A DNA stretch of 64,000 nt from Pseudalkalibacillus hwajinpoensis (GCF_015234585.1 NZ_JADFCM010000008.1:1302001-1366000); one strand, 5' to 3'. Shown: positions 1-7,417, counted from the first letter of the stretch. Numbers and translations are program-made. Notes: a model not told the origin generated them from the letters alone.

Positions 1-22
1 TGAGTATAGGAAAGGTGGAACG

Positions 23-238
23 ATGCGTCACTTAATTCTTGCTTTAGAAACGGAATTGTTAAAGCATGAGGTGTACTATGCTTACTCGATCGCGAGGAGC
101 CTTTCTTTTGGAATGAATGCTGTTTTTCATCAGCTTCACTATGAATATGGTGGACGTCTTATAAACAATGTGAAGATCTATAAAGATTGGGAAAATATGA
201 ATCTATGGAGCAAAACGCTTCTAAGAAGTGCCGAATAA
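23..238 (+). CDS. Small hypothetical protein (71 aa)
   Basis: I do not recognise this protein. It starts with ATG behind a good AAAGGTGG ribosome binding site, which supports real translation. It has no signal peptide, no obvious membrane span and no cysteine motif; aromatic residues are scattered through the centre. It lies 42 bases upstream of the sigma-54 activator in the same direction and may share a transcript with it. A dyad (GTGC ... GCAC) covers its stop codon and recurs almost exactly at the end of the next gene. Only 22 bases precede it here, so its promoter is not visible. Confidence 0.55.
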   Translation: MRHLILALETELLKHEVYYAYSIARSLSFGMNAVFHQLHYEYGGRLINNVKIYKDWENMNLWSKTLLRSAE

Positions 239-247
239 TCAGCACAG
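228..247. promoter_or_regulatory. Dyad element, copy 1 (upstream of sigma-54 activator gene)
   Basis: The 20-base stretch GTGCCGAATAATCAGCACAG contains the imperfect palindrome GTGCnGAnTAnTCnGCAC. It lies about 35 bases upstream of the activator start and repeats at 1653-1672 with 18 of 20 bases identical. A binding site for the activator is an inference. A small transcript hairpin is the alternative. Confidence 0.4.
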
Positions 248-280
248 ATAGATGAAAATCCGGCATAAAGGAGGACGTCT

Positions 281-1666
281 ATGAGAGAAACGATCCCACT
301 TACGGATGGAATGTTTGAAGCGATCCTAGAAAGTATTGACGAAGGGATTCATGTCGTTGATAACAGAGGGATGACGATCTATTATAATGAAATTGCTGCC
401 AAGCACGACGGATTGCAAGTAGGTGATGTGTTAGGAACGCACTACCTAGAAGCATTTCCATCACTCTCCAAAGAGACGAGCACACTATCTCATGTGTTAA
501 CGACAAGAAAGCCGATTTTTAATAAAGACCAAACTTACAGAAATATGAAGGGACACCTGATCTCGACGATAAATACCACACTACCTATCGTTGTGAATGG
601 GCACTTAGAAGGAGCTGTGGAAATTGCTCGAGATCTTTCGCGTATCAAAATATTGTCTGATAAGGTAATGGAATTACAATCTAAAATAAATCGAAAGACG
701 GTCAAGGAGTTCGACAACGGCACTATCTATACATTTGAGCACATTCTAACGAACGATCCCGTTTTTATAAAGGTAAAGGACCGAGCCCAAAAAGCTGCCG
801 TTCTTCATTCTCCAGTTCTTGTCTATGGTGAGACTGGCACTGGAAAAGAACTCCTTGTTCAAGCGATTCATAATGCTTCTAAGCGGGTGGGGCCATTTAT
901 TGCACAAAATTGCGCCGCCTTACCTGCATCGATTCTTGAGTCGATTCTTTTTGGTACTTCCAAAGGAAGTTTTACAGGTGCTGAGGAGCGTGAAGGATTA
1001 TTCGAACTAGCTAATGGCGGTACTCTTTTTCTTGATGAGATTAATTCGATGCCCATTGATGTACAAGCAAAGTTGCTTCGGGTTTTAGAGGATGGTGTCA
1101 TCCGGCGAGTTGGAGCAGGAAAGACGAGAAAAGTGGATGTCCGAATCATAGCTGCAATGAATGAAGAACCGGAATCTGCTCTTGAGGCAAAGAGGCTTCG
1201 TGTTGATTTGTTTTACCGTTTGAATGTTATTTATCTTAGATTACCACCTCTTCGAGAACGAAAAGAGGATATTTCTAATCTCATTGCTCATTTTATTAAG
1301 AAATACAACGATAAATTTCATAAAAACATAAGAGGAGTCGATCAGAAGTCGGCAACGCTGCTCTCTTCGCGTCACTGGCATGGAAATGTTCGGGAGCTTG
1401 AGCATGTGATTCAATCGGCCATGAATTTCGCAGAAGGAAATACATTAACCGTCGACGATTTTGAGGTGCTTCTTCCAGAAAATCAATCTCGTGTAACGGC
1501 ACCACTCCGCGACGTTTTATTAAAAACGGAATATGATTTAATAAAACAAGCCATGAATGTCAGCCAGGGGAATGTGAAAAAAGCTGCAGAGCAGTTAGGC
1601 ATCCCCAGACAAACATTACAATATAAACTTTCTAAACACCCACTAAGCCAGAGTGCCGAATATTGA
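281..1666 (+). CDS. Sigma-54-dependent transcriptional activator (PAS, AAA+, Fis-type HTH), probable regulator of kamA
   Basis: An enhancer-binding activator that remodels sigma-54 (SigL) RNA polymerase by ATP hydrolysis, like RocR in B. subtilis. Domain order: an N-terminal PAS-like sensor (about residues 10-120), a central AAA+ domain with Walker A GETGTGKE (about residue 185), the sigma-54 contact loop GSFTGA (a variant of GAFTGA) and Walker B LFLDEI, then a C-terminal Fis-type helix-turn-helix (KKAAEQLGIPRQTLQYKL). The length of 461 aa is normal for RocR-type activators. The start has AAAGGAGG nearby. The next gene, kamA, has a clear -24/-12 promoter, so it is the probable target. The effector is unknown; lysine or a metabolite bound by the PAS domain is a guess. 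Confidence 0.9.
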   Translation: MRETIPLTDGMFEAILESIDEGIHVVDNRGMTIYYNEIAAKHDGLQVGDVLGTHYLEAFPSLSKETSTLSHVLTTRKPIFNKDQTYRNMKGHLISTINTTLPIVVNGHLEGAVEIARDLSRIKILSDKVMELQSKINRKTVKEFDNGTIYTFEHILTNDPVFIKVKDRAQKAAVLHSPVLVYGETGTGKELLVQAIHNASKRVGPFIAQNCAALPASILESILFGTSKGSFTGAEEREGLFELANGGTLFLDEINSMPIDVQAKLLRVLEDGVIRRVGAGKTRKVDVRIIAAMNEEPESALEAKRLRVDLFYRLNVIYLRLPPLRERKEDISNLIAHFIKKYNDKFHKNIRGVDQKSATLLSSRHWHGNVRELEHVIQSAMNFAEGNTLTVDDFEVLLPENQSRVTAPLRDVLLKTEYDLIKQAMNVSQGNVKKAAEQLGIPRQTLQYKLSKHPLSQSAEY

Positions 1667-1684
1667 GCACAGCTGGCTTTTTAT
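1645..1684 (+). terminator. Rho-independent terminator after the sigma-54 activator
   Basis: An AAGCCAG ... CTGGCTT stem with an inner GTGC/GCAC extension is followed by TTTATT. The stop codon of the activator lies in the loop. It includes dyad copy 2. Confidence 0.6.
1653..1672. promoter_or_regulatory. Dyad element, copy 2 (candidate enhancer for the kamA sigma-54 promoter)
   Basis: GTGCCGAATATTGAGCACAG matches copy 1 at 228-247 in 18 of 20 positions. It lies about 140-155 bases upstream of the -24 element of kamA, the usual distance for an upstream activating sequence. It also forms the inner part of the terminator hairpin, so the two roles cannot be told apart by eye. Confidence 0.4.
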
Positions 1685-1809
1685 TGTGGAAATAAATGAA
1701 GGGAGTGGATAAGTAGGGATCTTAGTTGTAACCGTAATAGACTTATCTTATAAGCGTCTTGATCCCATGATAAACCAAAAAGTAGGCTTTTTTGAAGAAT
1801 CAATGGAGC

Positions 1810-1825
1810 TGGCACGCTACTTGCA
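1810..1825 (+). promoter_or_regulatory. Sigma-54 (-24/-12) promoter of kamA
   Basis: TGGCAC, five bases, then TTGCA: an exact match to the consensus TGGCAC-N5-TTGCA. Transcription should start near 1836, so the kamA start codon must lie downstream of that point. Confidence 0.9.
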
Positions 1826-1862
1826 TAGTATAGGAGTAGATTATCTGAAGGGGGAATGTATT

Positions 1863-3272
1863 GTGCTGATGCAACTGTATAAGCCAACTCGGAATTGGAA
1901 GGATATTGAACTTTGGAAGGATGTCACGGAAGACAAATGGAATGATTGGATTTGGCAGCTTACTAATACGATTCGAACGCTTGATGACTTGAAGAAAGTA
2001 GTGAACTTAACACCTGACGAGGAAGAAGGTGTGAAGATCGCAACGAAAACCATTCCACTTAACATTACGCCATACTATGCTTCCTTAATGAATCCGGATG
2101 ATCCGCGCTGTCCAGTTCGCATGCAATCAGTGCCTATTTCGCAAGAGATGTACAAAACGAAATATGATCTCGAAGATCCTCTTCATGAAGATGAGGATTC
2201 CCCAGTACCTGGATTAACGCATAGATATCCTGATCGCGTTCTTTTCCTAGTTACAAATCAGTGTTCGATGTACTGCAGGTATTGTACTAGGAGGCGCTTT
2301 TCAGGGCAAATCGGAATGGGGGTTCCAAAAAAACAGCTTGATGAAGCCATAAGCTATATTTCAAGAACCCCTGAAGTGAGAGATGTCCTTATTTCTGGAG
2401 GAGATGGGCTACTTATCAATGATAAGATTCTTGAATATGTGCTCAAGAACTTACGAGCGATTCCACATGTTGAAATTATTCGAATCGGAACGAGAGCACC
2501 AGTTGTGTTTCCTCAGCGAATTACAGAGGATTTATGTAACATTTTAAAGAAATACCATCCTGTCTGGCTGAACACGCATTTTAATACAAGTATTGAAATT
2601 ACAGAAGAATCGAAGAAGGCATGTGAAATGCTGGCAGATGCGGGCGTTCCTGTTGGAAATCAAGCGGTTATTCTTGCAGGGATTAATGATAGCGTACCGA
2701 TCATGAAGAAGCTGATGCATGACCTTGTGAAAATTAGGGTGAGGCCTTATTACATTTATCAGTGTGATTTATCTGAGGGGATTGGACACTTTCGTGCACC
2801 GGTTTCAAAAGGATTGGAAATCATTGAAGGATTAAGGGGACATACGTCAGGATATGCCGTACCGACATTTGTAGTTGATGCCCCTGGAGGCGGTGGGAAA
2901 ATAGCACTTCAGCCAAATTACATGATTTCCCAAAGTGCAGATAAAGTTATTTTACGAAACTTTGAAGGGGTTATTACTTCGTACCCTGAGCCGGAAAATT
3001 ATACTCCTGGTACTGCTGATACGTACTTTAACCAGGTTTATGAAATGGAGAAAAAACCTGCTATCGGCATTCATTCCTTAATGACAGATGAGCGGTTTAA
3101 TCTTGTTCCAGAAGGCATTCAGCGGTTTAGTCGAAGATCTCAGTACGAAAAGGACGCAACACATAGCACGCTAAAAGATAAGCGCGATAAAAGAGATGTT
3201 ATGAAGGAAAAGAAATTTAACGCAGAGCAGGAGAAATACAAAGGTACTGATAAAGGAGAGGAAACCGTATGA
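1863..3272 (+). CDS. kamA: Lysine 2,3-aminomutase
   Basis: A radical SAM, PLP-dependent enzyme interconverting L-lysine and L-beta-lysine, the first step of one lysine degradation route and of N-acetyl-beta-lysine osmolyte synthesis. The radical SAM cluster motif is CSMYCRYC (CxxxCxxC). The glycine-rich APGGGGK segment carries the probable PLP lysine. The reading frame is open to an ATG at 1767, but that would put the sigma-54 promoter inside the gene. GTG at 1863 has AAGGGGG eight bases upstream and gives 469 aa, matching B. subtilis KamA. The gene overlaps yokU by four bases. No beta-lysine acetyltransferase (ablB) gene is in the window, so osmolyte synthesis cannot be inferred from this locus alone. 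Confidence 0.95.
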   Translation: MLMQLYKPTRNWKDIELWKDVTEDKWNDWIWQLTNTIRTLDDLKKVVNLTPDEEEGVKIATKTIPLNITPYYASLMNPDDPRCPVRMQSVPISQEMYKTKYDLEDPLHEDEDSPVPGLTHRYPDRVLFLVTNQCSMYCRYCTRRRFSGQIGMGVPKKQLDEAISYISRTPEVRDVLISGGDGLLINDKILEYVLKNLRAIPHVEIIRIGTRAPVVFPQRITEDLCNILKKYHPVWLNTHFNTSIEITEESKKACEMLADAGVPVGNQAVILAGINDSVPIMKKLMHDLVKIRVRPYYIYQCDLSEGIGHFRAPVSKGLEIIEGLRGHTSGYAVPTFVVDAPGGGGKIALQPNYMISQSADKVILRNFEGVITSYPEPENYTPGTADTYFNQVYEMEKKPAIGIHSLMTDERFNLVPEGIQRFSRRSQYEKDATHSTLKDKRDKRDVMKEKKFNAEQEKYKGTDKGEETV

Positions 3273-3556
3273 TCTGTAAATGGTGTGAACAGGAGGGAGC
3301 TTTTGAGACGCTTGATAAAGGTTACTGGGAATTACCTGATGGATCGAGAGCGGTCGAAATTAGTAATTTGCCCTCTGTTCAATGCGGTTATTGCGGGATG
3401 TGCTATCAAACAGATGAATTAGTTGGAGACGTGGAGGAGCAATTGATGCTAATCGATACGACAAAACTCCCCTCCTCCTTTTCGTATAAAGAATTGATGA
3501 GTCAAGAAAGACTCTTAAAGAAAAATTATTTTGATCTTGATCGTTACCCGCTTTAA
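3269..3556 (+). CDS. yokU: YokU-family zinc-ribbon protein
   Basis: A protein of 95 aa with two CxxC pairs, CKWC at the N-terminus and CGYC near residue 45, suggesting a bound zinc. Its start codon overlaps the kamA stop (ATGA), so the two are translationally coupled. YokU-family genes lie beside kamA in other Bacillus genomes, which supports the name. The family resembles MqsA-type zinc-ribbon proteins, but no partner toxin is visible. Its role alongside lysine aminomutase is unknown. Confidence 0.75.
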   Translation: MICKWCEQEGAFETLDKGYWELPDGSRAVEISNLPSVQCGYCGMCYQTDELVGDVEEQLMLIDTTKLPSSFSYKELMSQERLLKKNYFDLDRYPL

Positions 3557-3630
3557 TCCTTGAGTTAATAGCATTTTCATTGGAAAAGAAAACACGCAAA
3601 AAAAGTTATATCGGAATATTCTGAAAAATA

Positions 3631-3659
3631 TTGATATTTTGACGATTCCCTCGTATAAT
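3631..3659 (+). promoter_or_regulatory. SigA-type promoter for the IDEAL-domain gene
   Basis: TTGATA, a 17-base spacer, then TATAAT, about 35 bases upstream of the start codon. Confidence 0.7.
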
Positions 3660-3692
3660 AGAAAAAAGAGCTTCAGAGGGGGGAGAGCTAGC

Positions 3693-3950
3693 ATGAACAA
3701 TCATCATAAGTCGTATAAAGACAATATGAAACAACGTGCTATGAAAAAGAAACAGGAACAGGAAACGTTTGAGTTGGAATTGTACGCCCAATTGATCCTT
3801 GATGAAGCCGTGTTTACTTTCCAGGAAAAACGTTACCAACAATCCATTGATCAAGCTCTCGACAGAGGAGACAAAAAAGCATTTCAAGAAGCATCCAAGC
3901 AGTATGTAGCGTTTCTTCGTTCTTACAAACAGGAGCTTCATTTCGACTGA
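3693..3950 (+). CDS. IDEAL-domain protein (85 aa)
   Basis: A small charged protein. A Lys/Gln-rich N-terminus is followed by an IDEAL domain (about residues 35-70), visible as the pattern LILDEAVF ... IDQALDRGDKKAFQEAS. IDEAL domains are short helical modules in Bacillus proteins such as YpiB and ComK-related proteins; their molecular role is poorly known. ATG at 3693 follows a strong GAGGGGGGAG site; the upstream in-frame ATG at 3639 lies ahead of the -10 box and is rejected. It is preceded by its own promoter. Confidence 0.75.
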   Translation: MNNHHKSYKDNMKQRAMKKKQEQETFELELYAQLILDEAVFTFQEKRYQQSIDQALDRGDKKAFQEASKQYVAFLRSYKQELHFD

Positions 3951-4009
3951 ATAGAATGAGGCCAGTCTGGCACAAACTAGAGAGGAAGTACTTCTAAAGG
4001 AGTGTCACG

Positions 4010-4135
4010 ATGGGCAGACAGAAAAAAGGAAATCCCAATGCACAGCGTAATAATAATGCAAAACAACAAAAAGCAAAAGCGATGCCATCCTATGCAGAGA
4101 TGGAAGCAGAAAAGCTGAAAAATCCGCAAGAATAA
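4010..4135 (+). CDS. Small hydrophilic Asn/Gln/Lys-rich protein (41 aa), possible spore protein
   Basis: The peptide begins MGRQKKGNPNAQ and ends AEKLKNPQE. It has a good ribosome site (AAAGGAGTG) and a strong terminator directly after it, so it is a real short gene. The composition, rich in N, Q and K with no hydrophobic core, resembles minor small acid-soluble spore proteins. Upstream, TGAATA at 3948 and CAAACTA at 3973 resemble a sigma-G promoter, but the 19-base spacing is longer than usual. It sits just before ypcP. A spore role is an inference. Confidence 0.6.
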   Translation: MGRQKKGNPNAQRNNNAKQQKAKAMPSYAEMEAEKLKNPQE

Positions 4136-4140
4136 AAGAA

Positions 4141-4170
4141 GGAGCCTTCATTAAAAAGGCTCCTTTTTTT
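4141..4170 (+). terminator. Rho-independent terminator
   Basis: GGAGCCTT, a short loop, AAGGCTCC, then seven T residues. Confidence 0.9.
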
Positions 4171-4249
4171 ATTGTGATCATTTTGTTATTTCGTTTATGT
4201 TACCATAAGAAAAGAAAATGGTTTATAGGGTGAAAGGAAGATCAAATAT

Positions 4250-5128
4250 ATGGGCCGATTAGTATTAATTGATGGATTTAATTTATTAAGTAGAGGTTAT
4301 TTTGCCACAGCCTATGGAAAGTCTGAAGACCAGCTTTCGCAAACGCCTGAAGGGTTATTTACGAATGCTTTAAGGGTGAAGCTACAAAAAATCATTTCTC
4401 TTGTAAAGGAGTATGAACCAACGCATTTTGTTGTTACATGGGATGTGAAACGGAATGAAGTAAAGCGTAAAGCGCTCTATGAAGAATATAAAGGAACGAG
4501 GGAAGACCTTCCTGCACCACTTATTCAGCAGTATGAAACGGCGGTGAATTTATTTAAGGCAACAGGAATCCCGCAAATGAGTGTAGAAGGATTTGAAGCA
4601 GATGATGTAATGGGAACACTCTCCGACCGGTGGACAAAAGAAGGGCTAGGTGATTGTTACATTTATAGTAATGATCGGGATCTTCTTCAGCTTCTAAATC
4701 CTTCTGTTTCACAAATTATTGCGATTCGAAAAGAAGGCGATAGGGTATACACAGAAGAGCATTTTAAAACAGAGTATGGAATTACACCCGATCAGTGGAT
4801 TGATGTGAAAGCATTACTAGGAGATAAGAGTGATAACATTCCAGGTGTTGCTGGGGTAGGGGACAAGGCTGCTTTACCGCTTATTCAGCAATATGGTTCC
4901 GTTCAAGGGGTATATGAGAACATTAGAGAACTAGACAGTAAATTTAATCGGTATCGTAAAAAGCTTATAGATGGAGAGGAGCTCGCGAAATTAAGTCTTG
5001 AACTTGTGACAATTGAGCGCGCGATTCCTGAGCTTGATGATTATTCATTTGCTAATTGCACGTTAGATATGGATTTAGATCGGTTTAAGGATGAGCTTGA
5101 TCATCTCGGATTGAGAATCCGCATGTAG
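4250..5128 (+). CDS. ypcP: 5'-3' exonuclease, Pol I N-terminal-like (YpcP/ExoR)
   Basis: A stand-alone flap or 5'-3' exonuclease of the DNA polymerase I N-terminal family (292 aa), active in removing RNA primers and in DNA repair. The PIN-like metal-binding acidic residues are visible: D8 in LIDGFN, the EADD motif near residue 120, YSNDRDLLQL near residue 145, and the GDKSDNIPGVAGVG helix-hairpin-helix motif near residue 195. In B. subtilis ypcP acts redundantly with polA. It is followed by a terminator shared with the convergent RNase H-like gene. Confidence 0.92.
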   Translation: MGRLVLIDGFNLLSRGYFATAYGKSEDQLSQTPEGLFTNALRVKLQKIISLVKEYEPTHFVVTWDVKRNEVKRKALYEEYKGTREDLPAPLIQQYETAVNLFKATGIPQMSVEGFEADDVMGTLSDRWTKEGLGDCYIYSNDRDLLQLLNPSVSQIIAIRKEGDRVYTEEHFKTEYGITPDQWIDVKALLGDKSDNIPGVAGVGDKAALPLIQQYGSVQGVYENIRELDSKFNRYRKKLIDGEELAKLSLELVTIERAIPELDDYSFANCTLDMDLDRFKDELDHLGLRIRM

Positions 5129-5156
5129 AAATAATGGTTGGTTAACATATCTTAAA

Positions 5157-5193
5157 TAAAAAAAGCGCCTTGGATTGAAAAGGCGCTCGTTTT
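5157..5193. terminator. Bidirectional terminator between ypcP and ypdQ
   Basis: AGCGCCTT / AAGGCGCT stem, with an A-run on the left (serving the minus strand) and CGTTTT on the right. Confidence 0.85.
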
Positions 5194-5227
5194 AATTAGG
5201 AATTGATAGAAGATAAGGACGTTTTTA

Positions 5228-5617
5228 TCATTTGTTTTGCTGGATCGCTTTTCGCGCTAGCTCGTCAGCCATTTTATTTTTTGAGCTTGGAATCCATTTA
5301 ATGAAACAAAGGTCGAATTGATCAACTAACGCCAAGCATCGTATTAAGTAGGGTTGATAACCTTTGTTTTTGACATATCTGCCGTCGACTGCACTACTGA
5401 CTAGCTGTGAATCTGTGCGAACGGAGATTGTGCGGAACTGTTTATCTATACAAAGCGTAAGAGCGTGAATTAACGCTTCGAATTCTGCTTCATGGTTTGT
5501 GAGCGTGCCAAGCGGGAGAGAAGATCGAATGACACTTCCTTCTGCTTTAACGAAAACACCTGCTCCAGAGGGACCAGGGTTACCTGCGCTTGCTCCATCT
5601 ACATACACTTCAATCAT
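5228..5617 (-). CDS. ypdQ: RNase HI-like protein (YpdQ)
   Basis: An RNase H-fold protein of 129 aa. All four acidic positions of the active site are visible: D in YVDGAS near the N-terminus, E in NHEAEF, D in RTDSQL and D in KMADELA. The frame is open for a further 49 codons upstream, but ATG at 5617 has GGGGAGGAAAGG in place and starts exactly at the fold, so it is preferred. From memory, B. subtilis YpdQ showed no RNase H activity in vitro despite its motifs, so activity is uncertain. It is divergent from ypeQ. Confidence 0.85.
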   Translation of the reverse strand: MIEVYVDGASAGNPGPSGAGVFVKAEGSVIRSSLPLGTLTNHEAEFEALIHALTLCIDKQFRTISVRTDSQLVSSAVDGRYVKNKGYQPYLIRCLALVDQFDLCFIKWIPSSKNKMADELARKAIQQNK

Positions 5618-5744
5618 GTGCCTTTCCTCCCCTGTGGGCTGGTCTTGTTGTATTTTATCATAATCATGTTCGTAGAGAGAAGACATACATTTAAGGTAAA
5701 AGGAGAAAACTGTTAAGAAGGGACTGTGTTTAGGAGTGAAAAGT

Positions 5745-5921
5745 ATGAAAAAGAAAGAAGTCATGATGGAAGTAGGGTTAATCCTAGATACATATTGTCA
5801 GGATTGCTTGCTCAAAAGAGTCAATCAACATGATTACGGTAAATGTCATGCCCAAAGGTTTTGTATTACCGAATGTACAGTTGGAGAAGAATTGAAGCAA
5901 TTAGGTAAACATTTGACATAG
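5745..5921 (+). CDS. ypeQ: Zinc-finger protein YpeQ
   Basis: A 58-aa protein with CQDC, then an H/GKCH segment, FCITEC and a short tail, the Cys arrangement of a compact zinc finger. ATG at 5745 follows TAGGAG with nine bases between; an in-frame GTG at 5736 is too close to that site. It is divergent from ypdQ and 13 bases upstream of ypeP. The same order occurs in B. subtilis. The function is not established. Confidence 0.8.
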   Translation: MKKKEVMMEVGLILDTYCQDCLLKRVNQHDYGKCHAQRFCITECTVGEELKQLGKHLT

Positions 5922-5934
5922 GGAGGGCATAGAC

Positions 5935-6597
5935 ATGGATGTTATTGTGAAATGGAAATACAAAACGCCAAGAGGCCTTTCCTCCTGGATGACGTCAGAC
6001 GAAGTGCCATTTAATGAAGCGCTTCTTTTGGCACGTGATATTGCTAAAACGGGTCGATCCATCGACCTTTACTTTCTTGATAATAGGGGAACGAAATGGT
6101 CTGTTAAGGAATTAGAAACATACATGACCAAAAAACAAGAACGACCAGCTTCAATTGAGGTTATTTTCGACGGTAGTTTTGATAAAGAAACAAAGAAGGC
6201 TGGATGCGGAGCGGTTATTTATTATTATGAGGGTAGGCAGAGAAAACGCATACGAATAAATAAAGCGATGGATTATCTTGAAAATAATAATGAGGCCGAA
6301 TATGCATCGTTATGGTTAGGTCTTCAAGAAATAAAATCAATCGATGTTGAGGATACAGAGATCCTCATTAAAGGTGATTCCCAGGTGGTGATTAACCAGC
6401 TGGGAGGAGAATGGGCCGTGTATGAACCACTCTTAACGAGATGGATGGATCGCATTGAAGATACGCTACGTGATCTTAGACTTCAACCTGTGTACAAGCA
6501 TATTTCTCGCGAAGAGAATAAAGAGGCGCATCGTTTAGCCAAACAAGCGCTCAAGGGTACAGAAATTAGTAGTTCCATTGAAGTTGATAACGAATAA
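5935..6597 (+). CDS. ypeP: RNase H-like protein (YpeP), reverse-transcriptase-like RNase H family
   Basis: A 220-aa protein. An N-terminal region of about 70 residues (probable RNA/DNA-binding or structural extension) precedes an RNase H fold starting at VIFDGSFD. The active-site D (FDG), E (NNEAEY) and D (KGDSQ) are present. The last position reads NKEAHRLA, so a His stands where the usual Asp would be. The neighbour YpdQ has Asp at the same place. Activity may therefore be altered, although His also occurs here in related RVT_3-type families. Its stop codon lies in a perfect palindrome shared with the convergent gene. Confidence 0.8.
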   Translation: MDVIVKWKYKTPRGLSSWMTSDEVPFNEALLLARDIAKTGRSIDLYFLDNRGTKWSVKELETYMTKKQERPASIEVIFDGSFDKETKKAGCGAVIYYYEGRQRKRIRINKAMDYLENNNEAEYASLWLGLQEIKSIDVEDTEILIKGDSQVVINQLGGEWAVYEPLLTRWMDRIEDTLRDLRLQPVYKHISREENKEAHRLAKQALKGTEISSSIEVDNE

Positions 6598-6629
6598 GAG
6601 AAGCAGCGCAATGCTGCTTCTCTTATTCG
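6591..6629. terminator. Perfect 17-bp palindrome, bidirectional terminator for ypeP and the DUF2564 gene
   Basis: CGAATAAGAGAAGCAGC, loop GCAAT, then the exact reverse complement. The stop codons of both convergent genes (TAA at 6595-6597; the minus-strand stop at 6623-6625) lie inside the stem. Confidence 0.8.
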
Positions 6630-6871
6630 TTTGCTTCTCTTAACTGCGTTTCACATTTTTCGATTAATTCACTAGAAAATTCATAGAACTGTTCATTCGT
6701 TCCCGATTTATGTGAGAGCGCTTGTTGGAACTGTTCTTTCGCTTGATTAATCGCATCCTGTGCCGCTTGTAACTGGTTACCATTCATACTTTTCGTTGCC
6801 TGGCCGACGAGATGCTGAGCTGATTTAATGGACATTTCAATTTGTTGCAAATCAGAATATGGTTCTGACAT
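6623..6871 (-). CDS. DUF2564-family protein (82 aa)
   Basis: A small, highly charged helical protein rich in Gln and Ala, without cysteines or membrane spans. The pattern (a SIKSAQHLVGQAT segment, then an amphipathic QAAQDAINQAKEQFQQAL helix) fits the DUF2564 family found beside cspD and ypeP in Bacillus. It has a good ribosome site (AAAGGTGGG). Its function is unknown. It is convergent with ypeP and shares that palindromic terminator. Confidence 0.7.
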   Translation of the reverse strand: MSEPYSDLQQIEMSIKSAQHLVGQATKSMNGNQLQAAQDAINQAKEQFQQALSHKSGTNEQFYEFSSELIEKCETQLREANE

Positions 6872-6979
6872 ACTATCCCACCTTTACGATTCATTCAAGA
6901 ATAGTATGACCATGAGGATGCTTTTTAAACCATAGGGTTTATCATGATCCAGAGTTCTATATCATCGGAAAATGACGTA

Positions 6980-7014
6980 AAAAAAAGGAACTGATGATTT
7001 CATCAGTTCCTTTT
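6980..7014 (-). terminator. Rho-independent terminator of cspD
   Basis: On the minus strand: GGAACTGATG, loop AAAT, CATCAGTTCC, then a run of T residues. Confidence 0.9.
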
Positions 7015-7027
7015 GAAAATTATATTT

Positions 7028-7228
7028 TTAGAGTTTGTTTACGTTAGCAGCTTGAGGTCCGCGATTTCCTTCAACGATTTCGAAAGAAACGTCTTGGCCT
7101 TCTTCAAGTGTTTTGAAACCTTCATCATTGATTGCTGAGAAGTGTACGAATACATCGTCAGCTCCGTCGATTTCGATGAAACCGAATCCTTTTTCTGCAT
7201 TAAACCATTTTACTTTACCGTTTTGCAT
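7028..7228 (-). CDS. cspD: Cold-shock protein CspD
   Basis: A 66-aa single-stranded nucleic-acid-binding OB-fold protein. Both RNA-binding motifs are visible: RNP1 as KGFGFIEI and RNP2 as DVFVHFSAI. It starts [14 protein letters not shown]; the longer open frame upstream is untranslated leader. AGGAGGAAC lies seven bases before the ATG. The leader is about 150 bases and contains the inverted repeat ATTCAAC / GTTGAAT, as expected for cold-shock mRNAs whose leader folding controls translation. Confidence 0.96.
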   Translation of the reverse strand: MQNGKVKWFNAEKGFGFIEIDGADDVFVHFSAINDEGFKTLEEGQDVSFEIVEGNRGPQAANVNKL

Positions 7229-7271
7229 GTTTGTTCCTCCTAAAAGCTTAGCACAATCTTTGTGCACTTTA

Positions 7272-7297
7272 AAATTCAACCATTCACTGGATGTTGA
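7272..7297 (-). promoter_or_regulatory. Hairpin in the cspD 5' leader
   Basis: ATTCAAC ... GTTGAAT forms a 7-bp stem in the transcribed leader, between the promoter and the ribosome site. Temperature-dependent folding is a family-based inference. Confidence 0.4.
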
Positions 7298-7388
7298 ATA
7301 AGAGATATTCGATGTGTACGAGATTAGTGCACGAAAAATCGAAATCAAAGTCTCAATCAAATATCCTATGTGATAAATGGTTAACTAC

Positions 7389-7417
7389 AATATAACGTCT
7401 CATTAGAAAAATGTCAA
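7389..7417 (-). promoter_or_regulatory. SigA promoter of cspD
   Basis: On the minus strand: TTGACA, a 17-base spacer, TATATT. It predicts a leader of about 150 nt. Confidence 0.85.

Noticed and set aside
1767..1862. N-terminal 32-codon extension of kamA
   Set aside because: It would contain the sigma-54 promoter and lies upstream of the predicted transcription start; GTG at 1863 has a proper ribosome site.
5618..5764. 49-codon N-terminal extension of ypdQ
   Set aside because: The residues before M50 do not belong to the RNase H fold, overlap the ypeQ promoter region, and lack a ribosome site; ATG at 5617 has one.
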